64,000 bases of DNA from CAZCGA01 sp964498075 (lineage in GTDB: Bacteria; Desulfobacterota; Binatia; HRBIN30), in the NCBI GenBank assembly GCA_964498075.1, contig CAZCGA010000019.1, positions 5,051 through 69,050 on the forward strand, read 5' to 3'. Positions 46,424 through 55,221 of the stretch are shown piece by piece. The notes beneath the pieces were generated by a model, which was given only the letters and a program-made list of their open reading frames with translations, was not told where the DNA came from and ran no database searches. The number at the start of each line of letters is the position of its first letter. The stretch's first letter is position 1. The position numbers and the translations under genes were made by a program.

Positions 46424-47082
46424 GCGAAGCGCCCGGCGCTGCGGCAACAGACCCGGATCGGACAGCGCGGGCAGTGCGGCTGGCGCGGTCGGCAGATCGT
46501 CGCGCCGAGGTCCATGATTGCTTGGTTGAAGCGATCCGCCCTGCCGGCCGGCGTGACGGCTTCGGCAATGCGCCACAAGCGGTCGTGCAGGCGGCTCTTC
46601 GAGCCGCGGCGGCGGACGGCGAAGACGCGGCTGAGGACACGGGCAGCATTGGTGTCCAGAATCGCCGCGTCCTTGCCGTATGCAAAGCTCAGCACGGCAC
46701 CGGCGGTGTAGCGGCCGATGCCGGGCAGGCGCCGGATGGCCTCGGGCTCGTCGGGCAGCTTGCCGCCGTGCGCCCGGGTGACTTGCTGCGCCGTGCGGTG
46801 CAGGTTGCGCGCCCGGGCGTAGTAGCCCAAGCCCTCCCAAGCCTCGCGTACCTCGAACTCCGACGAGTGCGCCAGCGATTCGATGGTCGGATACCGCCGC
46901 AGGAACGGTTCGTAATAGTCGAGCACGCGCTCCACCTGCGTCTGCTGCAGCATGACCTCCGACACCAGGATGCGGTACGGATCGCGCGTCCGTCGCCACG
47001 GCAGATCACGGCCGTGGCGACCGTACCAGCGGATGAGCCGGCGTTGAAACTGACAGACTTGCTCCAGGTCCAGCGCACCCAT
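46405..47082 (-). CDS. MutY-like adenine DNA glycosylase lacking the C-terminal domain
   Basis: 225 residues. MutY hallmarks: WYGRHGRDLPWRRTRDPYRILVSEVMLQQTQVERV with catalytic Glu, HhH LPGIGRYTAGAVLSFAYG, catalytic Asp in ILDTNAARVL, and the iron-sulfur cluster loop C-x6-C-x2-C-x5-C (CRPRQPHCPRC...C). It should excise A opposite 8-oxoG or act on related mispairs. Full MutY has a C-terminal NUDIX-like domain of about 120 residues that recognises 8-oxoG; here the protein ends just after the cluster. Confidence 0.83.
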   Translation of the reverse strand: MGALDLEQVCQFQRRLIRWYGRHGRDLPWRRTRDPYRILVSEVMLQQTQVERVLDYYEPFLRRYPTIESLAHSSEFEVREAWEGLGYYARARNLHRTAQQVTRAHGGKLPDEPEAIRRLPGIGRYTAGAVLSFAYGKDAAILDTNAARVLSRVFAVRRRGSKSRLHDRLWRIAEAVTPAGRADRFNQAIMDLGATICRPRQPHCPRCPIRVCCRSAGRFAQASGG

Positions 47083-47175
47083 GGACGTGAGTGCTTACCG
47101 AATTCCTCACCGCTTGGGTAGGTCATCATCCGTTGCGTTCCCGTCTGCCGGGGAACGGTGCTAAGGGCTCAGGGC

Positions 47176-48513
47176 ATGGCGCTGCGAGTTCTGGTCATCG
47201 ACGACGAGAAGAACATCCGCGTCACCCTGTCGATGTGTCTGGAGGACATCGGGTGTGAGGTCCAGGCGGTGGGCTCGGCAGACGCGGCGCTGACGGCGCT
47301 CGCACACGGCGTGTTCGATCTCGCCTTTCTCGACTTGCGCTTGGGAGACGAGAGCGGCCTGCAGTTGCTGCCCAAGCTGCTGGCGGTGAACCCGGACCTG
47401 GCGGTGGTCGTGATTACTGCCTACGCGACGTTCGAGACGGCGGTCGAGGCCATCAAGTGCGGCGCGCGCGACTATCTGCCCAAGCCCTTCACGCCGGCGG
47501 AGATCCGGCACGTGGTCGAGCAGGTGAGCGCGCAACGCGCGTTGGCTCGCCGCGTCACCGCGCTCGAGCGGGAGCTGCACGACGCCCTCCCCGAAGTGGA
47601 CCTGGACACCGCGTCGCCGAAGATGGCCGCGGCTCTCGACCTGCTGACCCGCGCAGCCGCCGCGGACGTCGCCGTGCTGCTGCGTGGCGAGAACGGCACG
47701 GGCAAAAGCGTGGTGGCGCGGGCGCTGCACGCTCGCAGCCCGCGTGCCGCCGGCCCATTCGTGGTGGTGAACTGTCCGACCTTGTCGGAGGAGCTGCTGA
47801 CCAGCGAGCTGTTTGGCCACGTTGAGGGCGCATTCACCGGCGCGGTACGTGATCAGCCCGGACGGGTCGAGGCAGCCGACGGCGGGACGCTGTTTCTCGA
47901 CGAGATCGGCGAGATCTCGCCCGGCCTCCAGGCCAAGCTGTTGCGCTTCCTGCAAGAGAAGGTCTTCGAGCGCATCGGCGAGAGCCAGACGCGACATGCC
48001 GACGTCCGGGTGGTCGCCGCGACCAACCGTGATTTGGAGGCGGACGTGCGGACGGGGCGGTTCCGGGAAGACCTTCTGTACCGCATCAACGTCATCGAGA
48101 TCGTCTTGCCGTCGCTGCGCGAACGCCCGGAAGACATTCTGCGGCTGGCGCACCAGTTCTTGGGGTTCTTCGCGCGGACGGCTCGCCGCCCAACGCCCGT
48201 ATTGTCCGCGGCGGCCGAGCACGCCTTGTTGGCCTATCCCTGGCCGGGCAACTTGCGCGAGCTGCGCAACGCCATCGAGCGCGCCGTGATCCTCTGGCCG
48301 GCGCAGGTCATCGAGCCGCAGGCGTTTCCTGAGCGCATCGTGCCGGCGGCGAGTATGGCGCCGGTCCTGGGAGGTGACACCACCCTGGAGGCGATCGAGC
48401 GAGAGCACATCCTGCGCGTCGTCGCCCGCACCGGCACCCTCGAAGAGGCTGCCGCGATTCTCGGCATCGATGCGTCCACGCTCTGGCGCAAGCGCAGGAA
48501 GTACGGGGTATGA
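47176..48513 (+). CDS. NtrC-family sigma-54 activator response regulator
   Basis: 445 residues from ATG 47176. Receiver domain with acidic pocket IDDEK and phospho-acceptor D53 (FLDLRLGDESG). AAA+ domain with Walker A GENGTGKS, the sigma-54 contact loop GAFTGA, Walker B TLFLDEIGEIS and R-finger region. C-terminal Fis-type HTH LEEAAAILGIDASTLWRKRRKYG. It should activate sigma-54 promoters. The sensor kinase on the opposite strand, 46 bases beyond its stop, is the likely partner, and the sigma-54-like site before the kdp genes at 52880 is a likely target. Confidence 0.93.
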   Translation: MALRVLVIDDEKNIRVTLSMCLEDIGCEVQAVGSADAALTALAHGVFDLAFLDLRLGDESGLQLLPKLLAVNPDLAVVVITAYATFETAVEAIKCGARDYLPKPFTPAEIRHVVEQVSAQRALARRVTALERELHDALPEVDLDTASPKMAAALDLLTRAAAADVAVLLRGENGTGKSVVARALHARSPRAAGPFVVVNCPTLSEELLTSELFGHVEGAFTGAVRDQPGRVEAADGGTLFLDEIGEISPGLQAKLLRFLQEKVFERIGESQTRHADVRVVAATNRDLEADVRTGRFREDLLYRINVIEIVLPSLRERPEDILRLAHQFLGFFARTARRPTPVLSAAAEHALLAYPWPGNLRELRNAIERAVILWPAQVIEPQAFPERIVPAASMAPVLGGDTTLEAIEREHILRVVARTGTLEEAAAILGIDASTLWRKRRKYGV

Positions 48514-48559
48514 CCTTGCGCTCGTCATCGACGACGAAGACGTGAGCTGTTTTGCGGGT

Positions 48560-50416
48560 TCATGACGTGACTCCTTTGCCGGCATCGGCCGGCGCGAGCG
48601 GCAGCGTGAACCAGAACGTGCTGCCGCGCCCCGGCTGACTTTCGACCCCGATCTCACCGCCGTGCGCGGTGACGATCTCCTTGGCGATGGACAGACCGAG
48701 CCCGGCACCTTCGGAGCGCGGCCCCGGTCCGCGGAAGAACTTGTCGAAGACGCGTTTCTGATACTCCGGAGCGATGCCTTCTCCCGTATCGCGGACGACA
48801 AAGCGTACGCCGCCGTTCGCCGGCGCTGCCGATAGCTCGATCGCGCCGTCGCGCGACGTGTGCCGAAGCGCGTTGGTCATCAGGTTGGAGAACACCAGCC
48901 GGATGCGTTCGGGGTCGGCGCCGACCTCCGCCTCGACGATGGGCAGCCGCGCGCTGAGCTGTAGCCCGCGTTCCTCGGCAGCCGCGCGGTGCGTCTCGAT
49001 CGCCCACTTGATCAGGGTCGCCGCCGCCAGCGACTGCACGTGCAGCTCGAGCTTGCCGGCTTGGATGCGCGAAAGATCCAGGAGGTCGTCCACCATGGCC
49101 TGCAACCGCTCGCAGTCCTCGCGGGAGGCGTACAGCAGGTCGGCCTGCTTCTCCGTCAGCGGTCCCGGGGTTTGCTCGAGGCACAGGTGGATCGCCATGC
49201 GCAACGACGTAAGCGGAGTGCGCAGCTCGTGGGCGACGGTGGCGACCAGGTCATTGCGGAGCTCGTCGACGCGCCGCAGTCGCGTCACGTCCTGGAGCAC
49301 CACCGTCGCTCCGGCGATGCCGCCCTGGTCGGAGGACACCGGCGTCGCGCGCGGCAGAACGTAGCGCTCGCCGTCGGGGGACGAGATGTAGATCGCCTCC
49401 TCGAACCCCTTTGGGACGTACGATCCCTTGCCGCCGAGCACGTGGCCACGCACGCGTTCGATCACCTCGCGGACCGGCGGCGGCACGGCGTGCAAGGTGT
49501 CGGCCTCGGCCGGGCCGAGGGCCAGCCCGAGGAGCGTCTCGGCGGCGCGATTCACATTGAGCACGTCGCCGCGGACGTCGAAGACCATGACCGGGTCCGG
49601 CATGCTGTCGATCGCCGCCTGCGACGCCTGCTGGGCGAGGAGCAGGTCGCCGAGGGAGCTGCGGCGATACTGGCTCAGCCGCGCGGCCATCGCGTTGATA
49701 TGCCCTGCCAGCTGCACCAGCTCGTCGCGTCCGACGAGCGTGACGCGGGCATCGAAGTCACCTTCACCGATGCGATTGACCGTGCGGGTGAGTAAGCCCA
49801 ACGGCCGCATCAGGCGTGTCGTCAGGATGGTCGAGGTCAGGGCGCCGATCAGCACGGCGCCGATCGCGGCGAGGATCATCGCCGCATTCATGCGGTCGGC
49901 TTCCTGCCGGGCGCGCTCGCTCTTGCGCACCATCGCGTCCTGGTTCATCGCCAAGATGGTGTCGGCGGCCTCTCGCACGGCCGTGAAGTTGGGCTCCAGC
50001 TCGTCGAAGAAGAGTGAGCGCCGGCCTTCCGGCGGGCTGGTTGGCAGACGATCGAAGCGATCCAGGTAGCTGGTCCACAGCTCGTGGAGGTGCTGCGCCG
50101 CTTCCGCTTCTCCGGGTTCGGTGATGTTGTTCTCTTCGACACGCAGCTCCGCGTCGAATCGCTTTCGATGCAAGGCGGTATGCGCGAGTGCGTCGCGTCC
50201 GCGGTCGTCCACCAGGACGAGCGCCGCCGCGTCTTGCATGCGCTCGATGGACTCCTTCATGCGCTGCGACGCCAGCACGCTGCGGTAGTTGTCCTTGAGG
50301 ATCCCTTGCGAGTGCTTGCCGAGCGATGAGATGGTGGCGGTGGCAAGCACGCCGACGAGTGCCAGGGCGACGACCAGCGGCGCCTGCGCGAGCAGCAACT
50401 TGACGCGCAAGCTCAT
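48560..50416 (-). CDS. KinB/NtrB-like membrane sensor histidine kinase of the kdp locus
   Basis: 618 residues from the ATG at 50414-50416, which overlaps the kdpD stop (ATGA); longer open frame upstream is antisense-like low-complexity sequence. Two membrane segments (about 10-30 and 180-202) flank a periplasmic helical sensor. Then come HAMP, PAS (about 260-360), HisKA with H396 in TVAHELRTPLTSLR, and HATPase with NLMTNALRH, DTGEGI and GAGLGLSIAKEIVTAHGG. The stop overlaps an ATG at 48558-48561 that opens only 12 codons on this strand. Confidence 0.92.
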   Translation of the reverse strand: MSLRVKLLLAQAPLVVALALVGVLATATISSLGKHSQGILKDNYRSVLASQRMKESIERMQDAAALVLVDDRGRDALAHTALHRKRFDAELRVEENNITEPGEAEAAQHLHELWTSYLDRFDRLPTSPPEGRRSLFFDELEPNFTAVREAADTILAMNQDAMVRKSERARQEADRMNAAMILAAIGAVLIGALTSTILTTRLMRPLGLLTRTVNRIGEGDFDARVTLVGRDELVQLAGHINAMAARLSQYRRSSLGDLLLAQQASQAAIDSMPDPVMVFDVRGDVLNVNRAAETLLGLALGPAEADTLHAVPPPVREVIERVRGHVLGGKGSYVPKGFEEAIYISSPDGERYVLPRATPVSSDQGGIAGATVVLQDVTRLRRVDELRNDLVATVAHELRTPLTSLRMAIHLCLEQTPGPLTEKQADLLYASREDCERLQAMVDDLLDLSRIQAGKLELHVQSLAAATLIKWAIETHRAAAEERGLQLSARLPIVEAEVGADPERIRLVFSNLMTNALRHTSRDGAIELSAAPANGGVRFVVRDTGEGIAPEYQKRVFDKFFRGPGPRSEGAGLGLSIAKEIVTAHGGEIGVESQPGRGSTFWFTLPLAPADAGKGVTS

Positions 50417-51567
50417 GGGCGCTCCTCCTCCTCGTCCAGGGCGACGATGTGCAAGTCGAAGCCGGCCGCTGCATTCACCATGCGCACGACGAACGAGCGG
50501 CCGAGCAGCTGTTGCCACCACGGGCGGTGCGAGCGACCGATCATGATGTGGCCGACGCCGTGCGAGCGCGCGAAGGTGAGCAGCGCGGCCACGGGATCGG
50601 TGCCTTGCAGGCGCCGTACTTGCGCACCCAGGTCGCGCGCCGTTTCGATGTTGTCGAGCAAATGACGTTGCGCCTCGGCGTCGATGCGAGTGGGTGCCTC
50701 CTCCGGGGTCTCGACGTAGACGACGAACCAGTCGGTATTCAACCGTCCGGCCATGCGCGAGCCGCGACGCAGCAGCGTGGCCGCCCGCGGCGAGAAGGAT
50801 GAAATGCACACCATCAATCGGTTGCCCGTCGCGGGGCGCGGCGCCGCGCCGCCGGTGGTGGAATCAGCGGGGGTCGAACGGTCGAGGCTTTCGGCGACCT
50901 CGCGCAGCGCCAGCTCACGCAGTGCCGCCAGGTTGTCCTCTTTGAAGAAGTGCGCCAGCGCCCACTGGATCTTCTCGTGGTTGTAGATCTTACCGGCACG
51001 CAGGCGCTCGAGCAGGTCTTCGGCGGCCAAGTCCAGGTTGACGACCTGGTCGGCCTGCCGGAGAAAGCTGTCGGGGACGGTCTCGCGGATGACAACGTGC
51101 GTGGCGCGCTGCACGACGTCCTTCAAGCTTTCCAGATGCTGCACGTTGAAGGCGCAAATGACGTTGATGCCGGCCTCGAGGATGTCGAGCACGTCGTGGT
51201 ATCGCTTCTTGTTGCGCGAGCCCGGGACGTTGGTGTGGGCGACCTCATCGACGAGCGCGACCTGCGGGTGCCGCGCGATCACCGCGTCCACGTCCATCTC
51301 CTCGATGACCAGGCTGCGGTACTCCACCTTCCGCCGCGGCACGTACTCGAGGCCCTCGATGAGGGCCGCCGTCTCGGCGCGGCCGTGGGTCTCGATGAAT
51401 CCGAGGACGACGTCCACGCCGCGCTTCTTGAGCGCGTGCGCTTCCTCCAGCATGCGGTACGTCTTTCCGACGCCGGCGGCGAAGCCGATATAGATTTTGA
51501 GACGCCCGCGCTTGGCGCGCTCAACCAGCTCCAGGAAGTCTTCGGGACGCGTGCGTGCGACGCTCAT
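50413..51567 (-). CDS. kdpD: Stand-alone KdpD sensor domain with Usp domain
   Basis: 384 residues, corresponding to the cytoplasmic N-terminal half of KdpD only. It contains GRLKIYIGFAAGVGKTYRML (Walker A-like 29-36), GFIETHGRAET, the Walker B-like LVDEVAHTNVPGSRNKKRYHDV, and a Usp-like domain from about residue 250 (RLMVCISSFSPRAATLLRRG...HIMIGRSHRPWWQQLLG). There are no kinase or membrane domains; the kinase function is supplied by the coupled downstream gene. Such split systems occur in deltaproteobacteria. Confidence 0.9.
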   Translation of the reverse strand: MSVARTRPEDFLELVERAKRGRLKIYIGFAAGVGKTYRMLEEAHALKKRGVDVVLGFIETHGRAETAALIEGLEYVPRRKVEYRSLVIEEMDVDAVIARHPQVALVDEVAHTNVPGSRNKKRYHDVLDILEAGINVICAFNVQHLESLKDVVQRATHVVIRETVPDSFLRQADQVVNLDLAAEDLLERLRAGKIYNHEKIQWALAHFFKEDNLAALRELALREVAESLDRSTPADSTTGGAAPRPATGNRLMVCISSFSPRAATLLRRGSRMAGRLNTDWFVVYVETPEEAPTRIDAEAQRHLLDNIETARDLGAQVRRLQGTDPVAALLTFARSHGVGHIMIGRSHRPWWQQLLGRSFVVRMVNAAAGFDLHIVALDEEEERP

Positions 51568-51573
51568 CTCGCT

Positions 51574-52659
51574 TCAGGGTTGGAGCGCTGCCTCCGGATG
51601 CCCGAACTGGCGGTCGAGCGCCAGATTGAGCTGCAGCACGTTGACGCGTGGCTCGCCGAGGAAGCCGAGGTCGCGGCCTTCGGTGTACTGCTCGACCGCC
51701 AGGCCGTGGGTGACCGGGTTTCCCGACGCCTCGAAGTGGTAGATGGTTCCCACACCGACCAAGAAGAGCACGGCCATGGCCGCGAACAGCGTCCAGCCTC
51801 GCTTCTGGTCGCGCGCCATGCGCCCAAACGTGTAGGTCAGGGCCGCCGGGATGGCGAAGATGAGGATCATTTCGATGAAGTTCGTCAACGGGCTCGGATT
51901 CTCGAACGGGTGGGCGCTGTTGGCATTGAAGAAGCCGCCGCCGTTGGTCCCCAGCTCCTTGATGACCTCCTGCGACGCCACCGGGCCCATGGCGATGATC
52001 TGCTTGGCGCCCTCGAGCGTCGTCAGTTGCGCATACGGTGCGAAGTTCTGAATCACACCGAACGCCACCAGGAGCAGGCCAATTGGGATGCAAATGGGGA
52101 GCAGCACGTAGACGATGGATCGAAGCAGGTCGACCCAGAAGTTTCCGATGGTCTGCGGTACCTCCGGATTGCCGTGGCGGGTCATCCCACGTGCCAGGGC
52201 GATGGCGATCGCGATGCCGGCGCCGGCAGACACGAAGTTGTGCCAGGCCAGGCCCGCCATCTGCGTGAGATAGCTCATGGTCGACTCACCGGAGTATGCC
52301 TGCCAGTTCGTATTCGTCGTGAAACTGGCGGCGGTGTTGAAGGCCAAGTCTGGTGCGACGGGACCGAGCGCTTGTGGATTCAGCGGCAGGACGTGCTGTA
52401 GCCGCTCGATGGCGTAGGTGACGAGTACGCCCAGTGCGCTGAAGAGGAGCAGCGCCAGCGTGTAGGCTTGCCAGGTCTGTTCCTTCCGTGGGTCGATGCC
52501 ACACAGACGGTACGCGAAGCGCTCGATCGGGCCGAGCACGCGAGGCAACGGCTGCGCGTTGCCCTCGAACACCCGGAACATGTAGATGCCCAGCTGCTTG
52601 GTGATCGCTAGGATCACCAAGCAGTAGACGCCGATTTGAAACCAACCGTTTGCGGACAT
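51574..52659 (-). pseudogene. kdpA: kdpA'-'kdpC in-frame deletion fusion (potassium-transporting ATPase)
   Basis: 361 residues. Residues 1-about 313 are the N-terminal part of KdpA with the first two potassium filter motifs (FTTNTNW and GTNGGGFFNANSAHPFENP). KdpA is normally about 560 residues, and filters 3 and 4 are missing. After YHFEASGNP the sequence changes to HGLAVEQYTEGRDLGFLGEPRVNVLQLNLALD, which is the C-terminus of KdpC. The second half of KdpA, all of KdpB and most of KdpC are therefore deleted. The junction lies about 51693-51720 and keeps the frame. As it stands the pump cannot work. It could be a genuine deletion or a collapsed assembly. Confidence 0.88.
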
Positions 52660-52668
52660 GGGGCCTCG

Positions 52669-52758
52669 CTAGAAACGCTCCGGACGAATGAGCGCGTAGA
52701 GCAGGTAGGCCGTCAGCAGGACGGCGAGAATCGCGCCAACTGCGTATTCGAGAACCAT
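52669..52758 (-). CDS. kdpF: Small Kdp subunit KdpF
   Basis: 29 residues read on the minus strand from ATG 52756-52758: one hydrophobic helix (VGAILAVLLTAYLLYALI) ending in the typical RPERF. KdpF stabilises the Kdp complex. It ends nine bases before the kdpA ATG. Confidence 0.85.
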   Translation of the reverse strand: MVLEYAVGAILAVLLTAYLLYALIRPERF

Positions 52759-52769
52759 GTGGCTTCTCC

Positions 52770-52853
52770 CTACACGCGCTCGCAGGCGCGGACGTAACCC
52801 CAGGCGACCGCGAAGAAGGCGACCGTCAATGTGATGAAGATCAGATCGAGCAT
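52770..52853 (-). CDS. Tiny membrane peptide ahead of kdpF
   Basis: 27 residues on the minus strand from ATG 52851-52853: MLDLIFITLTVAFFAVAWGY then VRACERV, one transmembrane helix with a positively charged tail. AGGAGGG precedes the start. Similar short peptides lie ahead of kdpF in other Kdp operons as I recall them, but they are rarely annotated. Likely a real accessory subunit or leader peptide. Confidence 0.6.
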   Translation of the reverse strand: MLDLIFITLTVAFFAVAWGYVRACERV

Positions 52854-52879
52854 TGCGACCCTCCTGCCGGCACAGCGAG

Positions 52880-52894
52880 GCAAGAACCGGTCCA
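52880..52894 (-). promoter_or_regulatory. Candidate sigma-54 (-24/-12) promoter of the kdp operon
   Basis: Minus strand TGGACC-GGTTC-TTGC: the invariant GG and GC are 12 bases apart, as in the TGGCAC-N5-TTGC consensus; two bases of the -24 element differ. Transcription would start near 52868, just before the ribosome-binding site and ATG of the tiny peptide. Fits an NtrC-type regulator in the same locus. Confidence 0.55.
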
Positions 52895-53082
52895 GGCTCA
52901 GTCCACGGAACCGTGCGGTAGGTACGAGTTGCCGGTCGTGCAACTTGCTGGATGGCCCGTCGCGGAACTGGGAAGTTTGCAATCCTTCTTGCGAGGCGGA
53001 TGCCCCCGTTGTGATTCGAACTGCTCTATGGTAGCCGACCAGCCTTGATGGCTCGTCGTGGCCGGGTTCACCCCCTGACAAG

Positions 53083-55056
53083 ATGCTGGAACGATTTCGC
53101 CGGATATTCCGGCTGCTGATTGGTCAGCCGAAGAACCCACTCGATCCGCACGTCTTCCACCAAGTCTCACTCATGGCGTTCTTGGCCTGGGTGGGGCTCG
53201 GTGCGGATGGATTGAGCTCCTCGTGTTACGGTCCGGAAGAGGCGTTCCTTGCCCTCGGACCCGACCGCTTTCTCGCTCCGTTCTTGGTGTTGGCGACGGC
53301 GATCACGGTGTTCGTCATTTCGGCCAGCTACTCGCAGATCATCGAGCTGTTTCCGACCGGTGGCGGAGGGTATCTCGTGGCCAGCAAGCTGCTGGGGCCG
53401 CGAGCTGGCTTGGTCTCGGGCTGCGCGCTGATCGTCGACTACGTGCTGACGATTGCGATCTCGATCGCCAGCGGCGCCGACTCGATCTTCAGCTTCCTGC
53501 CGCTGCAGTTCCAACACGTCAAGCTGGAGACGGAGGTGCTGGGGATCGGTGCGCTGATCCTGCTCAACCTGCGTGGCGTCAAGGAGTCGGTCACGCTGCT
53601 AGTGCCCGTCTTCCTGAGTTTCCTACTGACGCATGCGATCGTCATCGTCTACGGCATGTGGTTGCACGTCGGCGCGATCCCTGCGATCGCGGCGAACACC
53701 GGCGTGCAGACGCTCAACGGCCTGCGCGAGCAGGGCCTCTGGGTCATGCTCGCGTTCTTCCTGCACGCTTACAGCATGGGAGCGGGGACGTACACCGGCA
53801 TCGAGGCGGTCAGCAACGGCCTGCCGATCCTGCGCGAGCCGCGAGCGCAGACGGGCAAGAAGACGATGCTGTTGATGGCCTCGTCGTTGGCGTTCACGGC
53901 AGGGGGCATCCTCGTCGGTTACCTTCTGGTCGATGTCCATGCCGAGCCAGGGCGGACGTTGAATGCGGTGCTGATCGAGCAGCTAACTTCCGGCTGGCAC
54001 TTCGGCGGCGTCGCGGTGGGGCGGGCGTTTCTCTTCTTCTCGCTGCTCTCCGCCGGCGCCTTGCTGTTTGTGGCGGCACAGACGGGATTCCTGGACGGCC
54101 CGCGGGTGCTCGCCAGCATGGCGGTGGATTCGTGGGTGCCGCATCGTTTCTATCAACTCAGCGATCGCCTGGTGACGAAGAACGGCACCCTCATGATGGG
54201 TGCCGCGGCGCTGGCCATCCTGCTGTACACGGAAGGCGACGTGCGGTTACTGGTCGTGCTGTACAGCATCAACGTGTTCTTGACCTTCTCGCTGTCGCAG
54301 CTGGGAATGTGCATTCATTGGCTGCAGGTCCGGCGCGAGGAAGCCCAGTGGTGGCGTCGCCTGGCGATCAACGGCATCGGTCTGCTGCTGACGAGCGGGA
54401 TCCTCGTGGTGACCTTGTCGCTCAAGTTCCGGGAAGGGGGTTGGGTGACGGCTGTGATCACCTCGGCGCTGATCGCCACCTGTCTCTGGATCCGGCGACA
54501 CTACGACCGGGCGGCGCAGTTCTTCCAGCGGCTGGATACCATTCTGACCGCGGTTCCATCGCCGCCGGAGTTGGAGTTTACGCCTGTCTGCGACCGCAAC
54601 GCGCCGACCGCGGTGCTGCTGGTCACCGGCTACAACGGCCTCGGCCTTCATTCCTTCTTGTCGATTCCCCGCTTGTTCGCCGACCACTTCAAGCAGTTCG
54701 TCTTTATCTCGGTGGGCGTCATCGACTCGAGCCGGTTCAAAGGTATCGACGAGGTCGAGCACCTGAGGCAGTCCACCGAAGAGTTCCTCAAGCGCTATGT
54801 CGCATTCGTGAGCGCCCAGGGCCTGCGCGCCGAGTACCGCTATGCGCTGGGAACAGACACCATCGATCTGTTGGTCGAGCAGTGTAAACAGGTGTCCAAG
54901 GAGTTCCCGCGTGCCGTCTTCTTCAGTGGCAAGCTCATCTTTGCGGAGGAGACGTTCCTGACCCGGCTGCTGCACAACCAGGCGGCGTTCACCTTGCAAC
55001 GGCGTCTGCAGTTCGCCGGGCTGCAGACGATTGTGTTGCCGATCCGGGCGCTCTAG
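53083..55056 (+). CDS. KimA-like APC-superfamily potassium/amino-acid transporter
   Basis: 657 residues. About 12 membrane segments (residues 30-470) with APC-family sequences GLGADGLSSSCYGPEEAF and SASYSQIIELFPTGGGGYLVASKLLG, and a soluble C-terminal domain of about 150 residues (TAVLLVTGYNGLGLHSFLSIPRLF...FISVGVIDSSRFKG). The GADGLSSSCYGPEEAF motif and the cytosolic tail resemble KimA/YdaO potassium importers. Being divergent from the kdp genes strengthens a potassium role. An amino-acid permease cannot be excluded. Confidence 0.78.
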   Translation: MLERFRRIFRLLIGQPKNPLDPHVFHQVSLMAFLAWVGLGADGLSSSCYGPEEAFLALGPDRFLAPFLVLATAITVFVISASYSQIIELFPTGGGGYLVASKLLGPRAGLVSGCALIVDYVLTIAISIASGADSIFSFLPLQFQHVKLETEVLGIGALILLNLRGVKESVTLLVPVFLSFLLTHAIVIVYGMWLHVGAIPAIAANTGVQTLNGLREQGLWVMLAFFLHAYSMGAGTYTGIEAVSNGLPILREPRAQTGKKTMLLMASSLAFTAGGILVGYLLVDVHAEPGRTLNAVLIEQLTSGWHFGGVAVGRAFLFFSLLSAGALLFVAAQTGFLDGPRVLASMAVDSWVPHRFYQLSDRLVTKNGTLMMGAAALAILLYTEGDVRLLVVLYSINVFLTFSLSQLGMCIHWLQVRREEAQWWRRLAINGIGLLLTSGILVVTLSLKFREGGWVTAVITSALIATCLWIRRHYDRAAQFFQRLDTILTAVPSPPELEFTPVCDRNAPTAVLLVTGYNGLGLHSFLSIPRLFADHFKQFVFISVGVIDSSRFKGIDEVEHLRQSTEEFLKRYVAFVSAQGLRAEYRYALGTDTIDLLVEQCKQVSKEFPRAVFFSGKLIFAEETFLTRLLHNQAAFTLQRRLQFAGLQTIVLPIRAL

Positions 55057-55221
55057 CGGGCGGACTGGAGTAGTCCAAGGACTGGGGTATGCCATTGACT
55101 CGCGGCCGGGTCCGGCAGTAAAGTCGTCCCCGAGACTTCCAGCACCCGGAGGGTTGCGCCTACAGATGCGAGAACCTTACGGCACGTGAGGGACGTACGG
55201 TCGACGAGAAGGAGGCCAAGC

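Noticed and set aside
51574..52659. Natural short KdpA homologue
   Set aside because: The last 40 residues are specific to the KdpC C-terminus, so a fusion explains it better than a short KdpA.
52854..53082. c-di-AMP (ydaO) riboswitch before the KimA-like gene
   Set aside because: The region is too short and lacks a recognisable ydaO core.
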